Positions 8,155 to 16,633 of a stretch of 64,000 bases of DNA are shown piece by piece (position 1 is the first letter of the stretch; each line of letters starts with the position of its first letter). The DNA is from Dietzia aurantiaca (GTDB taxonomy: Bacteria > Actinomycetota > Actinomycetes > Mycobacteriales > Mycobacteriaceae). The notes under the pieces were generated by a model that was not told the DNA's origin, searched no databases, and was given only the letters and a program-made list of their open reading frames with translations. The translations under genes were made by a program, and so were the position numbers. The stretch lies in contig NZ_JAIFXZ010000011.1 in assembly GCF_021033825.1 (NCBI RefSeq), positions 1-64,000 on the forward strand. Reading direction: 5' to 3'.

Positions 8155-9407
8155 GACGGGTCGCCCGGGTCGGAGCCGGCGGGAGAGGCGGGCTCGTCGT
8201 CGTTGTGCCGGTGGTGGATGCGTCGCAACTCGTCGACCAGGTCGTCGATCCCGATCGTGCCCCGGTACGCGCCGTCGCGGTCGACGACCACGGTGGTCGC
8301 ACTCGCCGTCGACAGCAGCCCGTCCAACGCCTCCTGGAGCGTCGAATCGACCGTGACCGTGCCGCTCACGAGCTGGCCCCCCGAGCCCAGATCCGGCATC
8401 TGCGCCACCCGATCCCCGCGGACCCAGCGCACCGGGCGGCCGGCCTCGTCCAGCACCACGGCCCACTCGTCATCGGATCGGCGCAGGCGGGCGGCGAACT
8501 CGGCCGGGTCGTCGGACACCCTCGCCGTCGTCGTCGTCCCCAGGCCCACGTCCCCCACGCGCCGGAGGGTGAGGGTCTTGAGCGCGGCGTCGTCCCCGAT
8601 GAACCCGGCGACCGTCTCGTCGGCCGGATTGGCCAGGATCGCCTCGGGGGTGTCGAACTGCAGGACGGACGAGCCGGGGCCGAGCACCGCGATCCGGTCG
8701 CCCAACTTCACGGCCTCCGAGAAATCGTGGGTGACGAAGACGATCGTCTTGTGCAGCTCGGACTGCAGCCGCAGCAGCTCGTCCTGCAGCGACGCGCGCG
8801 TGATGGGGTCCACCGCGCCGAATGGCTCGTCCATGAGCAGCACCGGCGGATCCGCGGCCAGCGCCCGGGCCACGCCGACGCGCTGCTGCTGCCCGCCGGA
8901 CAGCTGCGCGGGATAGCGGTCGCGGTAGTCACCGGGGGCCAGGCCGACGAGCTCGAGCATCTCGTCCACGCGCTCGCGGGTGCGCTTCTTGTTCCACTTG
9001 AGCAGCCGCGGCACGGTGGCGACGTTCTGCGCGACCGTCATGTGCGGGAACAGCCCGGAGGCCTGGATGGCGTAGCCGATGCTGCGGCGCAGGGTGTCGG
9101 CGTCGAGCCGGCGGTTGTCCTCGCCGTCGATCGTGATGGTGCCCGAGCTGGGCTCGATAAGGCGGTTGATCATGCGCATCGTGGTGGTCTTGCCGCAGCC
9201 GGACGGCCCCACGAACACCGTCGTGTGACCGGCCGGCAGGTCGAGCGAGACGCGGTCGACGGCCGGCCGCTCCTGGCCGGGGTAGATCTTGGTGACGTCG
9301 TCCAGGACGATCGGCACGCCCGAGACAGCTGTAGTGGGACCGTCGGTGCGGGGGGCGCCCGCGTCGGTCCCGTCGGCGTGGGCCTCGCGGCCGGTGGAAG
9401 TGGTCAC
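8151..9407 (-). CDS. osmoprotectant ABC transporter ATP-binding protein with CBS domains (OpuCA/ProV type)
   Basis: A 418-residue ATPase. Walker A GPSGCGKTT, Q-loop IQASGLFP, signature LSGGQQQR, Walker B VLLMDEPFGAVD and switch VTHD are all intact in the first 260 residues. The C-terminal part carries two CBS-like motifs (about 300-345 and 355-405), which in OpuA-type systems sense ionic strength or cyclic-di-AMP. A 30-residue polar N-terminal extension precedes the domain. The start is GTG at 9407, overlapping the upstream permease stop (GTGA) with AGGGGG as ribosome site. The CBS pair predicts post-translational osmotic control of uptake. Confidence 0.92.
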   Translation of the reverse strand: MTTSTGREAHADGTDAGAPRTDGPTTAVSGVPIVLDDVTKIYPGQERPAVDRVSLDLPAGHTTVFVGPSGCGKTTTMRMINRLIEPSSGTITIDGEDNRRLDADTLRRSIGYAIQASGLFPHMTVAQNVATVPRLLKWNKKRTRERVDEMLELVGLAPGDYRDRYPAQLSGGQQQRVGVARALAADPPVLLMDEPFGAVDPITRASLQDELLRLQSELHKTIVFVTHDFSEAVKLGDRIAVLGPGSSVLQFDTPEAILANPADETVAGFIGDDAALKTLTLRRVGDVGLGTTTTARVSDDPAEFAARLRRSDDEWAVVLDEAGRPVRWVRGDRVAQMPDLGSGGQLVSGTVTVDSTLQEALDGLLSTASATTVVVDRDGAYRGTIGIDDLVDELRRIHHRHNDDEPASPAGSDPGDPS

Positions 9408-10048
9408 TGGTTCCCCCTGATGGTGAGGCGGCCGAGTAGGACGAGCAGGGCGTCCAGGACAAGAGCGAGGACGACGACGAGGACGGTCGCCGTGAGCGCC
9501 ATCGGCAGGGCGGTGGGCGTACCCACGCGGGACAGGGCGGCGAAGATGAGGTTCCCCAGGCCGGGCCCCTTGACGTAGGCGGCGATCGCGAGGATGCCCA
9601 TCGACATCTGCGTGGACACCCGGATGCCAGCGAGGATCGAGGGCCACGCGAGCGGCAGTTCGACCCTGCTCAGCACGCCGAGCCGGCTCATCCCGACCCC
9701 GCGCGCGGCGTCCACGGTGGCGGCCGGCACCGCGTCCAGGCCGACGATCGTGTTGCGCAGGATCGGCAGCACGGCGTAGATGACCAGGGCGGTCATGGTG
9801 GGCAGCACGCCCAGCCCGAGTAGCGGGATGAGCAGGCCGAGCAGCGCGAACGACGGAATCGTCAGCGCGGTGGCGGCGAGTCCGGTGGCCACGGCCGAGC
9901 CGGTGCGGCTGCGGTACACGGCCACCCCGACCGCCACCGACAGCACGGTCGCGAGCAGCACGGCCTGCACGGTGGCGCTGACGTGCTGCCAGGAGTCCGT
10001 GGCCAGCTGGACCCGGCGGGTCGAGAGGAAATCCATCAGGGCGGTCAT
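9404..10048 (-). CDS. osmoprotectant ABC transporter permease (OpuC/ProW type), first permease
   Basis: A 214-residue permease, first gene of the operon. It contains five to six TM helices and the EAA loop DAARGVGMSRLGVLSRVELP, followed by WPSILAGIRVSTQMSMGI. Its size is typical of OpuCB/OpuCD proteins. The 113-nt gap to the divergent HisN-like gene should hold the operon promoter; I see no clear operator. Together with ectABC in the same window it gives both uptake and synthesis of compatible solutes. Confidence 0.9.
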   Translation of the reverse strand: MTALMDFLSTRRVQLATDSWQHVSATVQAVLLATVLSVAVGVAVYRSRTGSAVATGLAATALTIPSFALLGLLIPLLGLGVLPTMTALVIYAVLPILRNTIVGLDAVPAATVDAARGVGMSRLGVLSRVELPLAWPSILAGIRVSTQMSMGILAIAAYVKGPGLGNLIFAALSRVGTPTALPMALTATVLVVVLALVLDALLVLLGRLTIRGNQ

Positions 10049-10164
10049 CGCGCCTCGGCTCTGTTGGTGGGCGGTGTGAACACGTTAGCCGTTTCCGCAC
10101 GTGTAGAGGGCCGAGTCGGGGGATCCGGTCGGCGGCGCGGCGGGGGCTGGGGCACGATGGTGTG

Positions 10165-11097
10165 ATGACGCCACGGCCCTCCCGCCCTCTCGGACCGGAT
10201 CAGATCGAGCGCCTCGACGAGTTGCTCGCCGCCAGCGGCCGGATCGCCCGCCGCCACTTCCACGGCGACCTCGCCGCGCTCGGTGCCGCCGACAAGAACG
10301 CGGCAGGCGCTGGTCCGGGCGCTGCTGGCGGCGCCGATTCTGCTGCCAGCGTGGATTCCGGCGGCGCCGATTCCGCCGGCGGCCCCGGCGCCCACCGCGG
10401 CTACGACCCCGTCACCGAGGCCGACCGCGCGATCGAGGCACTGCTGCGCGCGGGGATCAATGCGATGTCGCCGGGCGATCGCGTGGTGGGGGAGGAGAAC
10501 GGCCCCACGGGCCCCGCCGACGCCCCCCGCACCTGGTACCTGGATCCGATCGACGGCACGAAGGCCTTCCTCACGGGTATGGCGGGTTGGGGCACGCTCG
10601 TCGGCGTGGTCGAGGACGGGCGCGCGGTGGCGGGCTGGATGGATCAGCCGATTCTGGGCGAGACGTTCTCGGCGGTGGGCGGCCGCGCTATGGTGCGTCG
10701 CCCGGCCGCTGACGGTGGTTCGGTGCAGATCACGGACCTGCGCACGTCGGGCTGCACGGAGCTGTCCGAGGCGATCCTGTACACGACGCATCCGTCGATG
10801 TTCGGTGACAGCGGCTCGACCCGCGACCGCTACGACGAACTCGGCCGCCGCGTCCGCCTCCAGCGCTTCGGCGGCGACTGCTACGCCTACTGCATGCTCG
10901 CCGCCGGCCGGGTCGACCTGGTCGTCGAATCCGACCTCAACTCCTACGACATCGTGGCGCTGATCCCGATCATCGAGGCCGCGGGCGGGGTGATCACCGG
11001 CCCGGACGGCCGGCAGCCGCTGGAGGGCGGCACGGTGGTCGCGGCCGCGACGCCCGCACTCGCCGAGCAGGCGTGGGCGGTGCTGGGCCGGGACTGA
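10165..11097 (+). CDS. inositol-monophosphatase-family phosphatase, HisN-like histidinol-phosphatase
   Basis: A 310-residue Mg-dependent phosphatase of the IMPase family. Metal-binding motifs are present: GEEN (E110-E111), WYLDPIDGTKAF (D127, D130) and, near the C-terminus, GGDCYAYCMLAAGRVDLVVE. The DPVTEADR segment precedes them. The closest subgroup by eye is actinobacterial HisN, which dephosphorylates histidinol phosphate, but an inositol or other sugar phosphatase is possible. Residues about 46-77 are a Gly/Ala/Ser-rich insert between helix 1 and the catalytic core that family members usually lack. A GTG one codon upstream (10162) is an alternative start. Confidence 0.82.
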   Translation: MTPRPSRPLGPDQIERLDELLAASGRIARRHFHGDLAALGAADKNAAGAGPGAAGGADSAASVDSGGADSAGGPGAHRGYDPVTEADRAIEALLRAGINAMSPGDRVVGEENGPTGPADAPRTWYLDPIDGTKAFLTGMAGWGTLVGVVEDGRAVAGWMDQPILGETFSAVGGRAMVRRPAADGGSVQITDLRTSGCTELSEAILYTTHPSMFGDSGSTRDRYDELGRRVRLQRFGGDCYAYCMLAAGRVDLVVESDLNSYDIVALIPIIEAAGGVITGPDGRQPLEGGTVVAAATPALAEQAWAVLGRD

Positions 11098-11274
11098 TTC
11101 CGGAGCTGTCGCTGATCGACGGCCGCTTCTAGGCCCACCGCAGCGCCGCCGACCACGGCCCCGCCCAGCCCGGCTGGTCGACACCGTTGCGATCTTTGTT
11201 GGCGCCACTGCGGTGAAAGCAGCAAATCCTCGCAGTGGTGTCGACATTTATCCGCAACGCGAGGGTGCTGATGG
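11098..11274. other. intergenic region with palindromic repeat
   Basis: This 177-nt region between two converging genes has no plausible coding frame. Its second half is the 69-nt repeat described separately (11177-11245). Confidence 0.6.
11177..11245. repeat. 69-nt dispersed palindromic repeat, copy A
   Basis: The element has three related blocks: GTCGACACCGTTGCGA, then GTTGGCGCCACTGCGGTG, then TCGCAGTGGTGTCGAC as the inverted right end. Outer arms pair over 16 nt with two mismatches. The same three-block layout with identical spacing occurs at 24664-24732. It lies in the non-coding gap between a + and a - gene. Confidence 0.65.
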
Positions 11275-11877
11275 TCACAGCGGGGCCGCGGCGCAGCGCA
11301 TCACCCACACTGGAGGCCCGCCGGGCACCTCGGAGTGGGCGACGGTGGCGAAACCGAATCGCTCGTAGAGCCGCACGTTTCGCGGATCGGAGGTGTCCAG
11401 CGCGATTGCGTGTGCGGCGTGGGCGGCGTGTCGCGCTGCGCCCTCGAGCCCGAACCGTACGAGCGCACTGCCGAGCCCAGCGCCCTGCCGGTCAGGGCGT
11501 ACGCCGAGGGTCTCGAGTCGCCACGGTGCGGGCGCCGCGGCCTCGGATTCCGCAGCCGGTGGCGCGCTGTCGCCGGGCGCGAGCCGATCCACTCGCTCGC
11601 CGTGGAGCGCGACGATCTCCTGCACGGTCGCGGGGTCGGGCTCGGGGGCGTCCGGCGGGAGGAGCGCGATCGCCCCGCCCGCCGGATCGGTGACGCCAAC
11701 AATCCCGTGCTGAAGCGCATGACGCAGGTAGAGGAACTGGATCCTGCGCAGTCGCTCGGCGTAACCGTCGTCGGGGATGACGTAGCGGGTCCAGGGATAG
11801 TCGGCGAACGCGGCCGCGAGGGTGTCGGCGGCGCCAGCCAGATCCGTCGGCGCGGCGGAGCGGACATGGGTACTCAT
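11275..11877 (-). CDS. GNAT-family N-acetyltransferase
   Basis: A 200-residue GNAT protein. The acetyl-CoA-binding loop is visible as VRPDRQGAGLGSALV (Q/R-x-x-G-x-G/A pattern) followed by the C-terminal LYERFGFATV motif. Substrate is unknown. An Ala/Pro/Glu-rich linker (around residues 120-137) precedes motif A. I chose ATG 11877 because the 33 in-frame codons upstream are Arg/Gly-rich and not conserved-looking; ribosome-site support is weak. It is divergent from the downstream MFS gene by about 100 nt. Confidence 0.82.
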   Translation of the reverse strand: MSTHVRSAAPTDLAGAADTLAAAFADYPWTRYVIPDDGYAERLRRIQFLYLRHALQHGIVGVTDPAGGAIALLPPDAPEPDPATVQEIVALHGERVDRLAPGDSAPPAAESEAAAPAPWRLETLGVRPDRQGAGLGSALVRFGLEGAARHAAHAAHAIALDTSDPRNVRLYERFGFATVAHSEVPGGPPVWVMRCAAAPL

Positions 11878-11979
11878 CGGGTTGATCACTCGGCGCACGC
11901 TATCCGACCCGATGGTGCCGCTACCCGCGTGCCCACGCCACCGGATGCGACGCGCGTCAACACCGGATAGAACCACTTC

Positions 11980-13569
11980 ATGGAGCGGCGATCCCGGGGT
12001 GATGCATCCCCCGACACCAGGTCAGGACCCGGCAAGCGCAAGCTGGGCACCATCTCCACGGCGATCCCCGCCCGGATGGACCGCCTGCCCTGGGCGGGTA
12101 TCCACTGGAAGGTCATCCTGGGCCTGGGGACGGTCTGGATCCTCGACGGCCTGGAGGTCACGCTCATCGGCTCGCTGGCCGCGCGGCTGGTCGAGCCGGG
12201 CAGCGGCCTGCCCATCACGGAGGGGCAGATCGGTCTCGCTGCATCGATCTACATCCTCGGCGCCTGTCTGGGCGCGCTGTTCTTCGGGCGGCTGACCGAC
12301 CGGTGGGGCCGCAAGAAGCTCTTCATGCTCACCCTGGTCGTGTACTGCATCGCCACGTTCGCCACGGCGTTCTCGGTCGAGCCGTGGATGTTCTTCCTCT
12401 GCAGATTCGTCACCGGCGCCGGGATCGGCGGCGAGTACGCGGCGATCAACTCCGCGGTCGACGAGCTCATCCCCGCGAACTACCGCGGCCGCGTGGACAT
12501 CCTCATCAACGGCACCTACTGGCTGGGCGCGACGTTCGGCTCGTTCTATTCGCTGTTCTTCCTCAACACCGCGTGGTTCTCCGAGGGCCTGGGATGGCGC
12601 TTCGCGCTCGGCGTGGGCGCATTGCTGGGCGTGGTCATCATCTTCGTCCGAAGGCACGTCCCGGAGAGCCCGAGATGGCTGTTCATCCACGGCCGCGAGG
12701 ACGAGGCCGACGAGATCGTGGAGGACATCGAGGAACAGGTCGAGGAGGAGAAAGACGAGCCGCTGGAGCGGGTCGGCCGCGACGAGCAGATCACCATCCA
12801 TCAGCGCGCGAGCATCCCGTTCACCGAGATCGCCAAGACCGCGTTCGGCAAGTACCCCAAGCGGGCGCTCCTGTGCCTCGCCCTGTTCATCGGCCAGGCG
12901 TTCCTCTACAACGGCATCACCTTCAACCTCGGCACGCTGTACCAGAACTACTACGGCATCGACTCGGGCAGTGCACCCCTGCTGTTGGCACTGTTCGCGA
13001 TCGTGAACTTCCTCGGCGCGCTCACCCTGGGCCCGCTGTTCGACAGGGTCGGCCGCAAGAGGATGATCGCCGGCACCTACATCGGGTCCGCGCTGGTGAC
13101 GGTGCCGCTGTACTTCGTTTTCCTGGGCGAGGTCGGGGGACTGTGGGGCTTCGTTATCCTGCTGTCGTTGACCTTCTTCATCGCCACCGCCGGCGCCTCG
13201 GCCGCCTATCTGACGGTGTCGGAGATCTTCCCCATGGAGACCCGCGCCCTGGCGATCGCCTTCTTCTACGCGATCGGCACGGGCGTCGGCGGCATCATCG
13301 GCCCGCTGATGTTCGGTAACTTCATCGAGAGCGGCGATCGCGCGTTGGTGGGCATGGGCTTCCTCATCGCGGCCGGGGTGATGGCGGTCGGTGGCATCGC
13401 CGAGATCTTCCTGGGCGTGGACGCCGAGGGCCAGTCGCTCGAGGACATCGCGGCCCCCATCACCGCCGCGGACCCGGATGCGGGTCACGGCTCGGATGCG
13501 GACCAGAGTTCGGGCACGGATCGGAAGCCGGATGTGGACCAGAGGCCGGGCACGACGAAAGGGAGCTGA
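11980..13569 (+). CDS. MFS transporter, sugar-porter-like
   Basis: A 529-residue 12-TM transporter. Sugar-porter-type signatures are visible: GRLTDRWGRKKLF after TM2, an RFVTGAGIGGEYAAIN segment, PESPRWLFIHGRE after TM6, and DRVGRKRMIAGTY after TM8. The central loop is unusually acidic (about residues 245-265). The last 60 residues are a hydrophilic Asp/Ser-rich tail (HGSDADQSSGTDRK) without predicted structure. It would import a sugar, polyol or carboxylate. The AlkB-like gene begins 6 nt after its stop, so the two are probably co-transcribed. Confidence 0.87.
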   Translation: MERRSRGDASPDTRSGPGKRKLGTISTAIPARMDRLPWAGIHWKVILGLGTVWILDGLEVTLIGSLAARLVEPGSGLPITEGQIGLAASIYILGACLGALFFGRLTDRWGRKKLFMLTLVVYCIATFATAFSVEPWMFFLCRFVTGAGIGGEYAAINSAVDELIPANYRGRVDILINGTYWLGATFGSFYSLFFLNTAWFSEGLGWRFALGVGALLGVVIIFVRRHVPESPRWLFIHGREDEADEIVEDIEEQVEEEKDEPLERVGRDEQITIHQRASIPFTEIAKTAFGKYPKRALLCLALFIGQAFLYNGITFNLGTLYQNYYGIDSGSAPLLLALFAIVNFLGALTLGPLFDRVGRKRMIAGTYIGSALVTVPLYFVFLGEVGGLWGFVILLSLTFFIATAGASAAYLTVSEIFPMETRALAIAFFYAIGTGVGGIIGPLMFGNFIESGDRALVGMGFLIAAGVMAVGGIAEIFLGVDAEGQSLEDIAAPITAADPDAGHGSDADQSSGTDRKPDVDQRPGTTKGS

Positions 13570-13575
13570 GCAGGC

Positions 13576-14271
13576 GTGACAGAGCCGCTGTTCGGCGTCC
13601 GCCGCGAGCCGGCGATCCTCGGTCCCGGCGCGGTGCACGTGCCCGACTGGCTGAGCCGCGAGCAGCAGGAATTCCTCCTGCGGGCCTGCGCGGACTGGGC
13701 CGCGGTGCGCGCGCCGCGCTCGATCGTGCTGCCGGGCGGCGGCCGCATGTCGGTGCGTACGTTCAGCCTGGGGCGCCACTGGACGCCCTATAGATGCGAC
13801 GACGACAACGCCGACGTCCCGCCCATCCCGGAGTGGCTCGTGCGCGCCGCCCGGTCTGCCCTGTCCGCGGCGGCCGCGGTCGATCCGCGCGTGGCGGAGA
13901 CCGACTCGGCCCTCTATACGCCCGATGCCGCGCTGGTGAACCTCTACGGCCCAGGCGCGACGATGGGCCTGCACCAGGACCGCGACGAGGCCAGCGGCGA
14001 CCCGGTGGTCTCGCTCAGCCTGGGCGACGCGTGCACGTTCCGATTCGGCACTCCCGAGTACCGCGGCCGCCCGTACACGGACGTGCGTCTGGAGACGGGG
14101 GACCTGGTGGTGTTCGGCGGGCCGTCCCGGATGGCGTTCCACGGGGTGCCCAAGGTCGTCGACGGCACAGCCCCCGCCTGGTGCCGCGACGTGCTGGGCG
14201 CGGCTCCCGGTCGGGTGAACATCACCCTCCGACGCACGCGCCCGGCGGACCCGCCTACGCTGGGTCCATGA
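13576..14271 (+). CDS. AlkB-like Fe(II)/2-oxoglutarate-dependent dioxygenase
   Basis: A 231-residue protein of the AlkB repair family. The HxD...H iron triad is H133 and D135 (LHQDRDE) with H189 (AFHGVPK), and the 2-oxoglutarate-binding RVNITLRR motif has R213 and R219. AlkB removes 1-methyladenine and 3-methylcytosine from nucleic acids by oxidative demethylation. A DDDNAD insert (residues 75-80) lies in the nucleotide-recognition lid and its 15-mer DNA recurs in three other genes. GTG start at 13576 with GGGAG about 11 nt upstream. Its TGA overlaps the next gene's ATG by 4 nt. Confidence 0.88.
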   Translation: MTEPLFGVRREPAILGPGAVHVPDWLSREQQEFLLRACADWAAVRAPRSIVLPGGGRMSVRTFSLGRHWTPYRCDDDNADVPPIPEWLVRAARSALSAAAAVDPRVAETDSALYTPDAALVNLYGPGATMGLHQDRDEASGDPVVSLSLGDACTFRFGTPEYRGRPYTDVRLETGDLVVFGGPSRMAFHGVPKVVDGTAPAWCRDVLGAAPGRVNITLRRTRPADPPTLGP

Positions 14272-14945
14272 GCGCGAGTGTGAGCACGACTTCATCTTCT
14301 GGTCGTGGCAAGGCCATCCTGCTGATCGTTCTGGTGGCGGTCGTGGCCGTGGTCGCGGCGGTGCTGACGGTGGTCGTCTCGCAGAAGACCTACGCCCCGA
14401 GCGAGCGCACGCTGAGCCCCAAGATCCAGGTGGCGGCGGGTTCTGATCACGTCGACGAGGCCGCAGGGTTCTCCATCCGCGTCCCCGAGGGGTGGCAGGC
14501 CGAGTCCGGCGACCTGCTGTTCGGGACCACTGCGTTGCTTCCCGAGAAGGTGTCGACGGACGGTGGCGCGGGCGGACTCGTCTTCATCGGTGCGCTGACC
14601 GAGGAGATGCTGGGCGGCCAGGAGATCAACAACGAGCAGGCCGCCTACGCGCTGGCCTCCGCCATCGGCCAGACCGTCCTGCCGGTCCCGGGCCAGCCCA
14701 CCGACGAGAGCCTGGAGCCGATCTCGAGCCGCGTCGGCGACGGCTCGGCGTTGTCCTTCCGGGTGATCCCCATGGCCCAGCAGGCGATGCTCGGCCCGGA
14801 GGGGGCGCTGATCTACACGGCAGTCGTGGGTGAGGGCGCCGACAGGTACTGGCTCACCTACATCGGCTCGCCGGCCGACGGAAGCATGGATTCGCCGCGC
14901 GCAGAGTGGGCGGACGAGATCGTCGAGCGCTTCCGCCCGGCCTGA
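14268..14945 (+). CDS. membrane-anchored exported protein, unknown function
   Basis: A 225-residue protein with a short polar N-terminus, one hydrophobic helix at about residues 15-40, and a soluble outer domain. The domain opens with AAGFSIRVPEGWQ, the pattern of small lipid/cell-wall-associated proteins of the LpqN/Pkn-partner kind in Mycobacteriales, but I would not assign that family firmly. No lipobox is present, so it is an uncleaved anchor. It overlaps the AlkB-like gene by 4 nt, and a hairpin terminator follows 43 nt after its stop. Confidence 0.7.
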   Translation: MSASVSTTSSSGRGKAILLIVLVAVVAVVAAVLTVVVSQKTYAPSERTLSPKIQVAAGSDHVDEAAGFSIRVPEGWQAESGDLLFGTTALLPEKVSTDGGAGGLVFIGALTEEMLGGQEINNEQAAYALASAIGQTVLPVPGQPTDESLEPISSRVGDGSALSFRVIPMAQQAMLGPEGALIYTAVVGEGADRYWLTYIGSPADGSMDSPRAEWADEIVERFRPA

Positions 14946-14987
14946 TCTCGCGCTCCTGACCAGGCTTTTTCTCCCACCGACAGCAAA

Positions 14988-15020
14988 AACAGGCCGGACC
15001 CTTTCGGGGTCCGGCCTGTT
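14988..15020. terminator. bidirectional intrinsic terminator
   Basis: A perfect 14-bp stem (AACAGGCCGGACCC with its complement) with a 5-nt loop lies between converging genes. A run of A on the left and GTTCTCGT on the right make it usable from both strands. Confidence 0.75.
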
Positions 15021-15069
15021 CTCGTATCGCCGCGGGGGCGCGGGATCAGATCGCTGCGGGGGCGCAGGA

Positions 15070-15684
15070 TCAGAGGGTGGTGACGACCTCGTCGTAGTCC
15101 AGGCGCGGGAGGCGGTCGAACCAGGCGTTCTCGGCAGGCTTGCCGATGTTGACCGCGACGAGCACACGGTGGCGTCCGTCGGGGAAGAACTCCTTGGCGA
15201 TGGCGTCGGCGTCGAGGCCGGTCATCGGGCCGGCTGCCAGGCCGGCCGCGCGGATGCCGAGGATCAGGTAGCCGATCTGCAGGCCGGCGTTGAGTTCGGC
15301 CGTGCCGATGCGCGCGTCCTCGTCGGCGAACAGGTCGCGGGCGCCGGGGAAGTGCGGGAAGACCTTCGGCAGCTCGTCGTGGAAGTCCACGTCGGCGGCC
15401 AGCAACGCCACGGCCGGGGCGGCGGCGGATTTGGCCTGGTTGCCCTCGGCCAGGAGCGGGATGAGACGGGCCTTGGCCTCCTCCGAACGCAGCACCACGA
15501 CGCGCAGCGGCTGGTTGTTCATCGAGGTGGGGGCCCACTTGACCAGGTCGTAGATCGCTTCCAGCTGCTCGTCCGTCACCGGCTCATCGGTGAAAGCGTT
15601 GGCGGTGCGGGCCTCGCGGAAGAGGAGGTCCTGGGCGGCCTCGTCGATCTGGATGGCCTGGGCGGTGTCCAAAGAAGTTGTCAT
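15070..15684 (-). CDS. nitroreductase-family protein (RutE/HadB-like)
   Basis: A 204-residue FMN-dependent oxidoreductase. FREARTANAF near the N-terminus, the FMN-contacting WAPTSMNNQPLRVVVL block (about residues 50-65) and the GIRAAGLAAGPMTG block identify the subfamily that includes malonic semialdehyde reductase RutE. Length matches that group. No rut genes are nearby, so a pyrimidine role is not supported by context. ATG 15684 was chosen over the upstream in-frame start because the 20 extra residues are not family-like. Confidence 0.88.
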   Translation of the reverse strand: MTTSLDTAQAIQIDEAAQDLLFREARTANAFTDEPVTDEQLEAIYDLVKWAPTSMNNQPLRVVVLRSEEAKARLIPLLAEGNQAKSAAAPAVALLAADVDFHDELPKVFPHFPGARDLFADEDARIGTAELNAGLQIGYLILGIRAAGLAAGPMTGLDADAIAKEFFPDGRHRVLVAVNIGKPAENAWFDRLPRLDYDEVVTTL

Positions 15685-15755
15685 GTCTAGTAGAACTGGC
15701 CGCCGGTCCGGAATGATTCCAGGACCGGCGGTGATGCTCCTCACGTGGCTCGCGA

Positions 15756-16511
15756 TCAGGGGCGCTTACGGGTGAAGCCCACAACAGGGTTGCCGTCGGC
15801 CAGGCCCTCGACCGGCGCCACCATGCGCTCGACCTGCGTCTGCGCCTGTTCGCGCACGGGCGTCTGCGGGTCGAGCACCGACATGTACTCCTTGTGCTCG
15901 GCCAGTGCGGCGATGGCCGGGTCGACGAATCCCGTGACGTCCACGTAGTGGCTCGGCCGGGGATCGGACTCGAACCACATTTGCGGGCGCCCCTCGCGCG
16001 AGTCCACGCCGACCGCGGCCACCAGATCGTCGAAGGCGGCGCCCACTGCGTCGCCGAACTCCATGTGGTCGGACTGATTGGGCATGCCCGGGCCGAACTC
16101 CGGGCCCGAGTACAGGGACACCACGATGTCCGGCCGGTGCTTGCGGATCGAGTCGGCGATCGCGTCCCGCAACTCACCGTTGTTGACGATCCGACTGTCC
16201 GGGAAGCCCAAGAACTCGACGGTGTCCACCCCGACGTGCGCGGCCGACCGCCGCTGCTCCTCCTCGCGGATCGGCCCGGCGATCTCCGGGTCCATGCCCT
16301 CGATCCCGGCCTCGCCACTGGAGGCGAGGACGTAGACGACACTGCGCCCCTCGGCCGTCCACCGGGCCACCGCGGCGGACATGCCGTACTCGGGATCATC
16401 AGGGTGCGCCACCAGGATGAGGCAACGGGTCCAGTCGGTCGGGAAAGGTACGGGGAGGGCGCCCGTCTCGGGTTGGGAGTCCTGCTCTGGCCGGTCCGTG
16501 GGATCGCTCAT
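15756..16511 (-). CDS. PIG-L family N-deacetylase
   Basis: A 251-residue zinc-dependent deacetylase of the PIG-L/LmbE group. The zinc motif is AHPDDPE (H36, D38, D39) and a second site is NQSDHMEFG. The usual AHPDDE Glu position is shifted by a Pro, which resembles a subgroup of actinobacterial LmbE-like proteins rather than MshB itself. Substrates in this family are N-acetyl sugars or mycothiol conjugates. It is divergent from the acyl-CoA dehydrogenase gene, and about 70 nt downstream of it on the same strand is the nitroreductase gene. Confidence 0.85.
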   Translation of the reverse strand: MSDPTDRPEQDSQPETGALPVPFPTDWTRCLILVAHPDDPEYGMSAAVARWTAEGRSVVYVLASSGEAGIEGMDPEIAGPIREEEQRRSAAHVGVDTVEFLGFPDSRIVNNGELRDAIADSIRKHRPDIVVSLYSGPEFGPGMPNQSDHMEFGDAVGAAFDDLVAAVGVDSREGRPQMWFESDPRPSHYVDVTGFVDPAIAALAEHKEYMSVLDPQTPVREQAQTQVERMVAPVEGLADGNPVVGFTRKRP

Positions 16512-16633
16512 GGCACGAGTATGGCCCCGCCCGCGCCCGCTGCATCCGGACTCGGCCGATACCGCGGTCGTAGACTGTCGCCGAACTCGAAGTAAATGCT
16601 GTTGTCGTCGTCGTACTTCCTTGGAGGCCCCTC

